Part shown: positions 23,879-32,040 of the stretch, in pieces
How the letters are laid out: every line of letters begins with the position of its first letter
Position numbering within the stretch: position 1 is the first letter of the stretch
NCBI GenBank assembly: GCA_029062885.1
Contig: JAIDPH010000399.1
Coordinates: forward strand, 1-32,192
Length of the DNA stretch: 32,192 bases
Origin: Lachnospiraceae bacterium
GTDB lineage: Bacteria > Bacillota > Clostridia > Lachnospirales > Lachnospiraceae
Direction of reading: 5' to 3'
Made by a program: the position numbers and the translations under genes
The notes under the pieces: model-generated
What the model saw: only the letters and a program-made list of their open reading frames with translations
Databases searched by the model: none
Told to the model about the DNA's origin: nothing

Positions 23879-25159
23879 CTATCTTTTCGCAAGCTCTGAC
23901 GTAATTTCCTCCCATGTGACGCCTTTTTCAGCCATCAGAACCATCATATGATACAGGAAATCAGCAATTTCATATTTTATCTCATTTGCATTTGGATTCT
24001 TAGCCGCAATGACGATTTCGGTAGCTTCTTCACCCAGCTTTTTCAGAATTTTATCAATTCCCTTATCAAAAAGATAATTGGTATATGAGCCGTCCTTAGG
24101 ATGCAGTTTTCTATCCAGAATAACTCCGAATACCTGTTCAAATACTCTTAGCGGATTGCTCTCTTCATACTCTTTTCGCATGATCTCATTAAAGAAGCAG
24201 GAATGAGCACCGGTATGACAGGCTGCCCCAATCTGGGATACTTTAGCTAAAATTGTGTCCTTATCACAATCAGCAGTCAAAGATTTAACATATTGATAAT
24301 GTCCGCTCGTCTCACCCTTAACCCATAGTTCATCACGGCTTCTGCTGTAATAAGTCATTTTTCCGGTCCTAATCGTCGTATTATATGCTTCTTCATTCAT
24401 ATACGCGACCATCAGCACTTCATCAGTCTTATAATCCTGTACAACAACCGGAATATGTCCGTCAGAGTTTAATTTAAATTCAGACCATGCAATTCCTGCT
24501 TCAAATGTATTCATGGCAATACCATTCGCCTGACACAGTGTTTTAACTGCCAATAACTCTTTTGCATTTTCATTAATGGCATATCCTGAAATACCGCATA
24601 TGTTTTCTGAGGAAAGCAGCTCAATAATTTTATCTAAAGAAACCTCCGGTACTGACACAATCATTGGAAATCTTGAGACTGTAACCGCTTCCTTAATGCA
24701 GCGTTCCTTTACAAGAATAAGTTTGTCAACATAAGCTTCAATAAGATCTTCGTTTTCGGTAATCTCGCTGGTTTCCGAAATGCATACGGCTATCTTATCC
24801 TTACCGAACTTTTTAGAAACTTCTTCAGTAATCTCTATATTCCCTGCCTTGGAATAATTAAGCGCCGCCATTTTGCAGCCTGCATAAATCAGTTTCTTTA
24901 TATCTTCCATCCGATGTACGTTACCGGCTCCAATAACAGGAATCTCAGCTTCTGTGCAGATATCCTTGATAATATCCAGAGCTGCCTCATGCTCAGTGTC
25001 ACCACTTGACAAATCATATACAATCAATTCATCGGCATTGTTATCGCCATAAAATTTAGCCAATGCCGCCGGATTAGTATCAATAATTGTACTGTCTGAA
25101 AAACCTTTGACAGCATTTCCCTTATATAAATATATACATGGTATCAATTTTTTGTACAT
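23879..25159 (-). CDS. hisIE: HisIE: phosphoribosyl-AMP cyclohydrolase / phosphoribosyl-ATP pyrophosphatase, with degenerate HisF-like N-terminal barrel
   Basis: A 426-residue three-part protein. Residues 1 to about 215 look like a HisA/HisF TIM barrel (KKLIPCIYLYKG...VKGF, ADELIVYDL, AEIPVIGAGNVH, KLIYAGCKMAALN). The catalytic Asp of HisF (IPCLDV) is Tyr10 here, the GGGIR phosphate loop is GAGNVH, and the second Asp region is IAVCISE, so cyclase activity is unlikely. Residues about 218-325 are HisI, with the DCDKD metal site (297-301) and Cys314/Cys321. Residues about 340-426 are HisE, with KKLGEEATEIVIAAK and YEIADFLYH. HisIE performs the second and third steps of histidine synthesis. ATG 25159 has GAGAGGG with 6 bases spacing. 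It is the last gene of the his operon. Confidence 0.93.
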   Translation of the reverse strand: MYKKLIPCIYLYKGNAVKGFSDSTIIDTNPAALAKFYGDNNADELIVYDLSSGDTEHEAALDIIKDICTEAEIPVIGAGNVHRMEDIKKLIYAGCKMAALNYSKAGNIEITEEVSKKFGKDKIAVCISETSEITENEDLIEAYVDKLILVKERCIKEAVTVSRFPMIVSVPEVSLDKIIELLSSENICGISGYAINENAKELLAVKTLCQANGIAMNTFEAGIAWSEFKLNSDGHIPVVVQDYKTDEVLMVAYMNEEAYNTTIRTGKMTYYSRSRDELWVKGETSGHYQYVKSLTADCDKDTILAKVSQIGAACHTGAHSCFFNEIMRKEYEESNPLRVFEQVFGVILDRKLHPKDGSYTNYLFDKGIDKILKKLGEEATEIVIAAKNPNANEIKYEIADFLYHMMVLMAEKGVTWEEITSELAKR

Positions 25160-25192
25160 TATAATCCCTCTCGTCCTATATAGTAAAAAATG

Positions 25193-25783
25193 TTATACCA
25201 AACTTCCTTTTGTGCTAAGAACATCAACTATCCGTCCATCACGCGTTATGGCTTCATCCAATGCCTTAGAAAATGCTTTGAACATCGCTTCTATCATATG
25301 ATGCGCATTATTGCCGGAAATCATCTTAATATGTATATTCATTCCTGCACTATATGAAACTGCATAGAAAAACTCCCTTACGAGCTCCGTATCCAAATCA
25401 CCGACACGCGCTGCATTAAAATCACATTCAAATCCAAGATACGGTCTGCCGCATAAATCTACCGCACACAGACATAAGGCATCATCCATAGGTAAAATAA
25501 ACGAACCATAACGCTTTATTCCTGCCTTGTCTCCAAGAGCATCTTTTATTGCCTGGCCAAGTACTATGCCGGTATCCTCTACAGTATGATGTCCGTCTAC
25601 CTCTAAATCACCATTGACCGATACAGTCAAATCAAAAAAGCCATGCTTGGCAAAGCCTTCAAGCATATGATCAAAAAAGCCGATTCCCGTATCAATCTCA
25701 GCTATACCCTTACCGTTCAATCCAAGCGTCACAATTATATCCGTCTCTTTAGTTTTTCTCTTAACAGAAGCTGTCCTTGCCAT
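25193..25783 (-). CDS. hisB: Imidazoleglycerol-phosphate dehydratase
   Basis: A 196-residue monofunctional HisB, which dehydrates imidazole glycerol phosphate. The duplicated Mn-binding motifs are present: GIGFFDHML with DGHHTVEDTG in the first half, and SGNNAHHMIEAMFK in the second. ALDEAI and the C-terminal VLSTKGSL complete the fold. No phosphatase domain is fused. RBS AAAGGAG with 7 bases spacing precedes ATG 25783. Only 3 bases separate it from the hisD stop. Confidence 0.97.
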   Translation of the reverse strand: MARTASVKRKTKETDIIVTLGLNGKGIAEIDTGIGFFDHMLEGFAKHGFFDLTVSVNGDLEVDGHHTVEDTGIVLGQAIKDALGDKAGIKRYGSFILPMDDALCLCAVDLCGRPYLGFECDFNAARVGDLDTELVREFFYAVSYSAGMNIHIKMISGNNAHHMIEAMFKAFSKALDEAITRDGRIVDVLSTKGSLV

Positions 25784-25786
25784 ATC

Positions 25787-27082
25787 CTACTCCTTTCTAA
25801 ATCTCACGCTGATGGAATTAGCATGAGCAGTAAGCCCTTCCTTTGCCGCAAATAACTCTATATCCTTATGCGCATGCTCCAGCGCTTGTTTTGAATAAGA
25901 AATAATACTGGTCTTCTTCATAAAGTCGTCCACACTAAGAGGCGAGAAAAATCTTGCCGTTCCATTGGTGGGCAAAATGTGATTGGGACCCGCATAATAA
26001 TCTCCCAACGGTTCCGAAGAATATTCACCTAAGAAAATCGCTCCGGCATTCTCAATCTTTGTCATAACCTCATATGGGTTTTTCGTCAGAATTTCAAGGT
26101 GCTCGGACGCAATGGCATTTGCCGCCGAAACTGCTGCATCTATAGAGTCTGCAATTAAAATATAGCCGTAATTTTCAAGCGACTGCCCTATAATATCTGC
26201 TCTTGATAACTCCTTAAGAAATTCATATATCTGCGCAGACACAGCTTTTGCCAATTCCTCGCTTGTTGTAACCAAAATAGCGCTTGCCAGTTCGTCATGC
26301 TCAGCCTGGGACAGCAAGTCTGCCGCTACATATCGTGGATTTGCTGTTTCATCGGCAATAACAAGAATCTCACTCGGTCCGGCGATAGAATCAATACTGA
26401 CATATCCGAAACACGCCTTCTTAGCCAGAGCAACAAAAATATTTCCCGGACCGGTGATTTTATCCACCTTCGGAATACTTTCCGTTCCAAAAGCCATAGC
26501 TGCTATTGCCTGTGCACCTCCGACTTTATATATTTCATCAACTCCGGCAATTTTTGCGGCAACCAAAGTCCCTGTGGGTACTTTTCCATCTGCTCCCGCG
26601 GGCGTTGTCATAATAATCTTTTTAACACCGGCCACCTTCGCCGGAATTACATTCATCAGCACACTGCTTGGATAAGCCGCCTTACCACCCGGCACATAAA
26701 CGCCGGATATTGCAATCGGCATGATTCTCTGACCCAGAATAGAACCATCCGGTTTCGTATCAATCCAGCTGTTGCGCAATTGTCTGCGATGAAAAGCATC
26801 AATGTTTGCAGCACAGCGTTTCATTACTTCAATAAAGTCGGAATCCGTTTTAGCATAAGCCTCTTCAATTTCTTCTTCCGTCACCTTAATATTGTCAGCG
26901 GTTATATCCCACTTATCAAATTTTTTAGTATATTCAAAAACAGCCTGATCTTTTCTTTCCCGAATATTCGCAATAATATCGGCAACAACTGATTCATACT
27001 GTCCATAGTTGTTAGGGCTTCTTTTCAAAAGATTATCTAACAAATTATTTTGTGTCTCGGCAGTTAATTTTATGATATTCAT
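25787..27082 (-). CDS. hisD: Histidinol dehydrogenase
   Basis: HisD oxidises L-histidinol to L-histidine in two NAD-dependent steps. The protein of 431 residues has YVPGGKAAYPSSVLMN, KVGGAQAIAAMAFGT, ITGPGNIFVALAK, the zinc-ligand segment LLSQAEHDE, the catalytic pair Glu-His in SEHLEI, and GDYYAGPNHILPTNGTARF. The frame is open to an ATG at 27103 (MEEYDHH), which has no RBS of its own. ATG 27082 (MNIIKLTAE) matches usual N-termini, with GGAGG 14 bases upstream, which is long, so the start is uncertain. It sits between hisG and hisB. Confidence 0.95.
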   Translation of the reverse strand: MNIIKLTAETQNNLLDNLLKRSPNNYGQYESVVADIIANIRERKDQAVFEYTKKFDKWDITADNIKVTEEEIEEAYAKTDSDFIEVMKRCAANIDAFHRRQLRNSWIDTKPDGSILGQRIMPIAISGVYVPGGKAAYPSSVLMNVIPAKVAGVKKIIMTTPAGADGKVPTGTLVAAKIAGVDEIYKVGGAQAIAAMAFGTESIPKVDKITGPGNIFVALAKKACFGYVSIDSIAGPSEILVIADETANPRYVAADLLSQAEHDELASAILVTTSEELAKAVSAQIYEFLKELSRADIIGQSLENYGYILIADSIDAAVSAANAIASEHLEILTKNPYEVMTKIENAGAIFLGEYSSEPLGDYYAGPNHILPTNGTARFFSPLSVDDFMKKTSIISYSKQALEHAHKDIELFAAKEGLTAHANSISVRFRKE

Positions 27083-27106
27083 ATGATGATCATATTCCTC
27101 CATCGA

Positions 27107-27751
27107 TTAAAGATTATTTTTCATGTCTGTAATCAGCCGCTTGATTCTTTCAGGCTCCATCTGCATACTGACCTGATTAACTATCATGCGCGCCGACAAC
27201 GGACAGATTTCTTCCAGTACCTCCAACCCATTCTCCTTAAGCGTTGAACCGGTCTCTACGATATCCACTATTACATCCGAAAGCTGTACAATCGGTCCAA
27301 GTTCCACAGAACCGTTAAGCTTAATTATATCTACGGTCTGGTGCTTTTTGTTATAGAAATAATCCTTGGCTATGTTCGGGTACTTACTTGCCACGCGAAT
27401 CATTTCATGATGCTTAAGCAATTCACCCGCGCTCTTAGGTCCGCAGATACACATACGACATTTTCCATAACCTAAATCCAGCACTTCATATACGTGTCTG
27501 TTCTCCTCCATAATCGTGTCACTGCCCACTACGCCGATATCAGCCGCACCATATTCCACATAAGTCGGTACGTCAGGTCCTTTTGCAAGGAAAAATTTAA
27601 GCTTTTTCTCTTCATTTATAAAAATCAGCTTTCTGGAATCCTTATCTTTCATTTCTTCACAGGTAATGCCGATTTTTTCCAGTAATTCCATTGTCTTATT
27701 CGCAAGTCTTCCCTTTGCAAGCGCAAAGGTCAGATATCTTTCCTCGCTCAT
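27107..27751 (-). CDS. hisG: ATP phosphoribosyltransferase, short form catalytic subunit
   Basis: At 214 residues this is the short HisG, which needs HisZ for activity and feedback control by histidine. It performs the first step of histidine synthesis. Diagnostic are LTFALAKGRLANKTMELLEKIG, the AADIGVVGSDTIME segment and the PRPP loop DIVETGSTLKENGLE. The C-terminal regulatory domain of long HisG is absent, as expected. ATG 27751 has GGGGG about 12 bases upstream. It follows hisZ by 59 bases. Confidence 0.96.
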   Translation of the reverse strand: MSEERYLTFALAKGRLANKTMELLEKIGITCEEMKDKDSRKLIFINEEKKLKFFLAKGPDVPTYVEYGAADIGVVGSDTIMEENRHVYEVLDLGYGKCRMCICGPKSAGELLKHHEMIRVASKYPNIAKDYFYNKKHQTVDIIKLNGSVELGPIVQLSDVIVDIVETGSTLKENGLEVLEEICPLSARMIVNQVSMQMEPERIKRLITDMKNNL

Positions 27752-27810
27752 CTTTATTTTGGTCCCCCTTATATGTAGGCTTCATATCTGTACACTGCAA
27801 CACATCCATA

Positions 27811-28923
27811 TCATCGCTGTGGAAGCAGCTCCACATGCTTTCCTTCTGCACGCAGCGCTTTGGCTTCTTTCAGCTTATCACTGAAATTCTCATCATTATA
27901 GTAAATCTGAATTGGTCTTTCCGGCTTAGAAATCATGACCTTCTGCCTGTCCATTGCTAAAAGCAGATCATCAACCGCTATCATGAAACCGATTGCTGGA
28001 GCTTCTTTCCCGAAACGTCCAAGCAGCGTATCATATCTTCCGCCTTTTACAATTGCATCACCTACTCCGTAGGTATAGCCTTTAAAAATAATCCCCGTAT
28101 AGTAATTATACTTGCTGAGCATTGTCAGGTCAAAAGAAATATATTTTTCCACACCATAATCACAAAGCGCATGATAAACCTGTTTCAGCCTTTCGATTGC
28201 GCTTAACGAACGCTTATTGTGAACTGCTTTTTCCGCTTCTTCAAGCGTGTCATAAGAGCCGAAAAGGTCGCTTGTTTTAAGCAGTATTTCCCTATCCTTC
28301 TCCTTTACATTCTTATGTTCAAGCAATTCTTCCGCACCGAAATAATTCTTGCCTGATATGAGTTCCCTAAGAGTAAGCTCTGTCTCCTCGTCCAAACCGG
28401 CTTCTGCGCATATACCTTTGAAATATTCCAGATTTCCTATACTTACCTGAAAATCATTAAGTCCTGCATGATATAGGGTTTCTATCGTCATCGCTATCAT
28501 TTCGGCGTCAGCCTGAACGGATGCATCTCCTATAAGTTCAGCCCCCATCTGCGTTGCTTCTTTCAATTTTCCCTGAAGATTGGAAGTATTGGTAAAGGTA
28601 TTTCCACGATAGCAAAAACGTATCGGCGTATCATCCTCCATAAAATATTTAGCCGCACATCTGGCAATTGAAGGCGTAAAGTCAGGACGAAGCACCAGCG
28701 TATTTCCTTCTTTATCAAAAAACTTATATAATTCTTTAGACGGCGTCGTTCCTACTTCCTTGGAAAAAACATCGAAAAACTCAAATGTCGGTGTCTGAAT
28801 ATCACGATATCCATACGCATGAATACGCTCGCTAAGAAGCCTTTCCACTTCCAGCTTCTTTTCTTCTTCATCACCATATATATCCCTGACACCTTCCGGC
28901 GTATGTACCAGTTTGCTGCTCAT
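27811..28923 (-). CDS. hisZ: ATP phosphoribosyltransferase regulatory subunit HisZ
   Basis: A HisRS-like paralogue without tRNA charging, forming a complex with short HisG. The 370-residue protein has HTPEGVRDIYGDE, the motif 2-like FCYRGNTFTNTSN, GAELIGDASVQADAEMI and the motif 3-like VKGGRYDTLLGRFG. It ends at HVELLPQR, somewhat early for the family, probably a shortened C-terminal domain. The frame is open to a TTG at 28938, which lies against the AAAGGA and is too close. ATG 28923 (MSSKLVHTP) fits the family but has long spacing. It is the first gene of the his operon, which lacks hisC, hisA, hisH and hisF in this window. Confidence 0.93.
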   Translation of the reverse strand: MSSKLVHTPEGVRDIYGDEEEKKLEVERLLSERIHAYGYRDIQTPTFEFFDVFSKEVGTTPSKELYKFFDKEGNTLVLRPDFTPSIARCAAKYFMEDDTPIRFCYRGNTFTNTSNLQGKLKEATQMGAELIGDASVQADAEMIAMTIETLYHAGLNDFQVSIGNLEYFKGICAEAGLDEETELTLRELISGKNYFGAEELLEHKNVKEKDREILLKTSDLFGSYDTLEEAEKAVHNKRSLSAIERLKQVYHALCDYGVEKYISFDLTMLSKYNYYTGIIFKGYTYGVGDAIVKGGRYDTLLGRFGKEAPAIGFMIAVDDLLLAMDRQKVMISKPERPIQIYYNDENFSDKLKEAKALRAEGKHVELLPQR

Positions 28924-28965
28924 ATCTGTCAGTACCAATCCTTTCCGTCAACGTAAATAATACTA

Positions 28966-28994
28966 ATTATATTGTTAAATAACATATTTTGCAA
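28966..28994 (-). promoter_or_regulatory. his operon promoter
   Basis: TTGCAA (28989-28994), a 17-base spacer and TATAAT (28966-28971) lie between the recU stop and hisZ. The predicted leader is only about 36 bases, too short for a T-box or leader-peptide attenuator, so regulation of this operon must be at initiation or by HisG/HisZ feedback. Confidence 0.8.
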
Positions 28995-29006
28995 GAGTAT
29001 TGAAAC

Positions 29007-29543
29007 TTAATCTACCCTGTCATCCAAATCCTTTTGTATCATGTCCAGATACGGTACAAGAATTCCGTGTTTTTTCGGAAGAACATATTCAGGATTAAGT
29101 TCCTCATAGCGAAAGCTTTTTTTGCCTCCATTCTTAGCCCTGTCCCAGAAAAAACGAAGCATCTCGTAAGGCAGATAATAGAAAATATCCTTGTGCGTAT
29201 AATAAATCAAAAAAAATGCTATTCCTTTCTGCTTTTCAAATTGTTCCATAAATTTAACCTGATGCTCATGGATATTCTGTAAAGAGAAGGTATCCACGGC
29301 ACATTCTTTTGCGTCAAAGCATACAGGAATCCCCTGTACTGCGCCGATATAATCCACGGTACTTTTCTGTTCAAAATAAGCAAGTGTAATATGTCTGCTC
29401 TGCTTATCAATATTAATCGGAGTGATCGGGGTCGGAATCTTCTGAATCAAAGCCAGACCGTTTTCTAAATACTTCTCATTGGTACGGTTAATCAAGTCTT
29501 CCAGCGTAGAACCCCTAAGTCCTCTTGAGTTCCAAGTAGCCAT
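29007..29543 (-). CDS. recU: Holliday junction resolvase RecU
   Basis: A 178-residue RecU, which cleaves Holliday junctions in recombination and chromosome segregation in Firmicutes. The N-terminal NSRGLRGSTLEDLIN, the catalytic region STVDYIGAVQGIPVCFDAKE (a PD-(D/E)xK-type site) and HQVKFMEQFEKQKGIAFFLI are clear. The usual partner gene for a class A PBP is not adjacent. ATG 29543 has AAAGGAG with 10 bases spacing. It is the last gene of the group 29007-32192, just upstream of the his promoter. Confidence 0.95.
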   Translation of the reverse strand: MATWNSRGLRGSTLEDLINRTNEKYLENGLALIQKIPTPITPINIDKQSRHITLAYFEQKSTVDYIGAVQGIPVCFDAKECAVDTFSLQNIHEHQVKFMEQFEKQKGIAFFLIYYTHKDIFYYLPYEMLRFFWDRAKNGGKKSFRYEELNPEYVLPKKHGILVPYLDMIQKDLDDRVD

Positions 29544-29558
29544 TATAAATCTGCTCCT

Positions 29559-30566
29559 TTATAAATCTGTAACTTTATTAAAAATCTCTGGCAGCGGCGC
29601 CAGAAATTCTTTCTCACTGATATCGGTAAAAGGCTCGTCAAGATATGGAAACACAACTTTATAAGCGTGAAGAAGCTGATGCTTGATGCCAAATTGCCTG
29701 CGATACTTATCATTCCATTCCCTGTCGCCGTATTTGTAATCCCCTAACAGCGGATGCCCGATACTTGCCAGATGCGCACGAATTTGATGAGACTTGCCGG
29801 TAATCAGCTCTACTTCTAGCAAAGTCATATCCTCATACTGCCTTATGGGTACATACCTGGTTTTTATATAAGATTCTTTTACATGCGCTGTGGAATGAAT
29901 CTGCACCTTATTGGTTTTCTCATCTTTTTGCAAATACCCCTCGATTACATTTTCTTTTGTAATACTTCCTTTTACATACAATCTGTAAAATTTATGAATA
30001 CTGCGGTCTTTAAGCACATCACCAAGCATCTGGGCTCCACGCACGGACTTAGCGCACAGTACTATACCGCTTGTATTCCGGTCCAGCCTGTTACATGTTG
30101 ACGGTCTAAACGTCTTAAGCTGAGATTCGGTTATCTGATTATTCCGGATCATATAATTTATAAGCCATTCATTCAGCGAAACGTCATTGGCAGAAGCTTT
30201 CTGAGTAAGCAGTCCTGCGGGTTTATCCGCTATCAGAATTTGCTCATTTTCATATATTACAGAAATATTTTTTATTTCCGGTAAAGATGCCAATACTTTA
30301 TCGTATTCTGAATATTCATCTGCGGTAATTTTTCTTTTCTGCGATGTTCCCATAAACTTATCAAGAGTTTCATTGGAAAAATAAACGGCTACAACGTCTC
30401 CTTTGACAAGCTTTTCACTTCCATCCGCTTTTGCATCATTCAGCATGATATTCTTTTTGCGAAGCATTTTGTATAAAAATGAGCTTCCCGCTTCCGGAAG
30501 TAATTTTCGCAGATATTTATCAAACCGCTGTCCTGCTTCCGTCTCTGTAATTGTTCTTTGATACAT
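29559..30566 (-). CDS. RluA-family (RluC/RluD-type) 23S rRNA pseudouridine synthase
   Basis: The protein of 335 residues has an N-terminal S4 RNA-binding domain (EAGQRFDKYLRKLLPEA...LYKMLRKKNIMLND) and a catalytic domain with the RluA-type motif NRLDRNTSGIVLCAK, whose Asp is the nucleophile. TGKSHQIRAHLASIGHPLLGDYKYG follows. Target uridines cannot be read from sequence. Two starts are possible: ATG 30566 (MYQRTITETEAGQR), which fits the family, and ATG 30578 (MVIIM), which is only 2 bases from AAAGGA. The gene is 15 bases before recU. The gap upstream contains three palindromes. Confidence 0.94.
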   Translation of the reverse strand: MYQRTITETEAGQRFDKYLRKLLPEAGSSFLYKMLRKKNIMLNDAKADGSEKLVKGDVVAVYFSNETLDKFMGTSQKRKITADEYSEYDKVLASLPEIKNISVIYENEQILIADKPAGLLTQKASANDVSLNEWLINYMIRNNQITESQLKTFRPSTCNRLDRNTSGIVLCAKSVRGAQMLGDVLKDRSIHKFYRLYVKGSITKENVIEGYLQKDEKTNKVQIHSTAHVKESYIKTRYVPIRQYEDMTLLEVELITGKSHQIRAHLASIGHPLLGDYKYGDREWNDKYRRQFGIKHQLLHAYKVVFPYLDEPFTDISEKEFLAPLPEIFNKVTDL

Positions 30567-30604
30567 GATAATAACCATGTTCCTTTCTCAACCTGCGAAT
30601 TTAA

Positions 30605-30680
30605 GTGCCCAAGGCATCATTGATGCCTGCACAAATATTGCGTAACACATGCATGCATGTGTGAAAAATTTATTTTTCAC
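30605..30680. repeat. Cluster of three adjacent palindromes
   Basis: First, GGCATCA/TGATGCC (30613-30627) inside an outer GTGC/GCAC (30605-30608, 30629-30632). Second, a perfect 18-base palindrome ACACATGCATGCATGTGT (30645-30662). Third, GTGAAAAAT/ATTTTTCAC with a 2-base loop (30661-30680). None has a clean T-run, so they do not look like ordinary terminators. Confidence 0.78.
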
Positions 30681-30685
30681 TCTAT

Positions 30686-31255
30686 TTATAATGATATGGA
30701 ATAAAACATCTGAATCATGCCGTTTCTGTTTTTATTTTCTTCGGCCTCGGATTTTTCAAGTTGACTTAATCGGTCAATATACTTATCGAGATTATTAAAT
30801 ATCTTAATCGTCACATTCTTATATCCATCCTGTAAAAGCATCTGCTCTAAATGCTTTTCACCCGCGCTGCAATCACATTTTTCGCTTTCTGTATAAGCGC
30901 ATATTACATTTCCCTTTAATACCATATGGCTTATGGGGAAATTCTTCTGATATGAAGTAAAATACATATCATAAAAGCCAGTCAGCTTATCATCGTATGA
31001 AGATATTTTCTTCCATGCTTCCATGCTGCAGCCTTTCGCCATAAAGAACATTATCATATTTATCGCACTCTTGCATGACGGCAGACAGCCAAGCACTGCT
31101 ACTACCGTGAGCAGATTTTTGCTGCTTCCTGTGGAATAAATTCCGATTCCATACACCATAAGAGAAATTGCAAAATAAGCAATCGTTCTGATTACAGTAA
31201 ACTTTTTTTGATATTCTATATACCCATAACCGCCCTTCAGTACTCTTTTTTTCAT
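30686..31255 (-). CDS. Membrane protein of unknown function
   Basis: I do not recognise a characterised family. The 189-residue protein has a basic N-terminus (MKKRVLKGGYGYIEYQKK), two membrane helices at about residues 21-40 and 47-73, and a C-terminal soluble part of about 115 residues. Cysteines occur in CLPSC, GCSME and CDCSAGEKH. It ends in a basic and polar tail. ATG 31255 overlaps the short-chain dehydrogenase stop as ATGA, so they are translated together. The three-palindrome cluster lies directly after its stop codon. Confidence 0.78.
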   Translation of the reverse strand: MKKRVLKGGYGYIEYQKKFTVIRTIAYFAISLMVYGIGIYSTGSSKNLLTVVAVLGCLPSCKSAINMIMFFMAKGCSMEAWKKISSYDDKLTGFYDMYFTSYQKNFPISHMVLKGNVICAYTESEKCDCSAGEKHLEQMLLQDGYKNVTIKIFNNLDKYIDRLSQLEKSEAEENKNRNGMIQMFYSISL

Positions 31256-32022
31256 CGGATTAACCCTCTTGTAAGTCCATATAGTAATTTCATCGGTATG
31301 CCGTAAATAGATACCGCTTTTTTCTTTTTACAATCCTTAAGCGCCTTTCTTACAACGCTTTCCGGCTTTACCATTGTAAGTTTCTTTATCATACTTATCT
31401 GGCAATATCTTCCGTATGCATGAGATAAAAATGGCGTATCCACCGGACCCGGGCATACTACCGTTACATTTATGCCTTTATTTTTCATCTCTTTTCCCAA
31501 GGCTTTTCCAAAATAATATACATATGCCTTAGATGCGGCGTAAACCGCAAAATCACGTTGAGGTAGAAAAGCGGCGCCTGATGCGACCTGTATTATCGCG
31601 CTGCCTCTTCTCATATACGGCAGGCAGAATTTAGTCATCTGTGTCAATGCAAGTACGTTTAAGCGCACCATTTGCGCGGTTTCGTCTCTGCTCAGATTTT
31701 CAAAAGCACCATATGTTCCTACTCCTGCGCAGTTTATCAGCACAGATATACCCGCATTCTGTATCATTAAAAGCTCTGCGAAATGCGAAAGTTGCACATC
31801 ATCTGTAATATCAACGGGAATTGCCCTGACTCTGGTTTTTTTGCCGGATTTGTCAGTTCTCTCCTTAAGCAATTCTTCAATATTTATTACAAGTTCTTCT
31901 AATGAATCCTTTCTTCTTGCAACCAGCCATATTTCATCGGTTTTATGCAGGATAGGTGCAAGTTGTATTGCAAATTCTTTACCCATACCGGAAGAAGCCC
32001 CTGTAACAATTGCTATGTTCAT
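31252..32022 (-). CDS. Short-chain dehydrogenase/reductase (SDR family)
   Basis: A 256-residue classical SDR. The NAD(P)-binding motif TGASSGMG is at residues 7-14, INCAGVGTYG (the NAG equivalent) near 96-105, catalytic Ser148 in VASGA and Tyr161-Lys165 in YAASK, followed by CPGPVDTPF. A basic residue pair after the second strand (VARRKDS) suggests NADP, as an inference. Substrate is unknown; the sequence resembles the DltE/YdfG-like general reductase group. The frame is open to a TTG at 32040, but ATG 32022 has AAAAGGGGG with 7 bases spacing. It starts 18 bases after the upstream radical SAM gene stop. Confidence 0.92.
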   Translation of the reverse strand: MNIAIVTGASSGMGKEFAIQLAPILHKTDEIWLVARRKDSLEELVINIEELLKERTDKSGKKTRVRAIPVDITDDVQLSHFAELLMIQNAGISVLINCAGVGTYGAFENLSRDETAQMVRLNVLALTQMTKFCLPYMRRGSAIIQVASGAAFLPQRDFAVYAASKAYVYYFGKALGKEMKNKGINVTVVCPGPVDTPFLSHAYGRYCQISMIKKLTMVKPESVVRKALKDCKKKKAVSIYGIPMKLLYGLTRGLIR

Positions 32023-32040
32023 AAAAATCCCCCTTTTCAA

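Noticed and set aside
23846-23890. Intrinsic terminator after hisIE
   Set aside because: There is a T-run (TTCTTTTTTC on the minus strand), but only a 5-bp ACGTC/GACGT stem with a long loop, which is too weak to call.
26297-26992. 231-codon open frame on the plus strand
   Set aside because: It lies entirely opposite hisD, whose motifs are complete; the translation has no recognisable domain and a composition typical of an antisense shadow.
27811-28923. Histidyl-tRNA synthetase
   Set aside because: The HisRS-like sequence is next to short-form hisG, lacks the anticodon-binding C-terminal domain length, and fits HisZ.
28924-28965. T-box or leader-peptide attenuator for the his operon
   Set aside because: The promoter is only about 36 bases from hisZ, which leaves no room for either, and no T-box sequence or terminator hairpin is seen.
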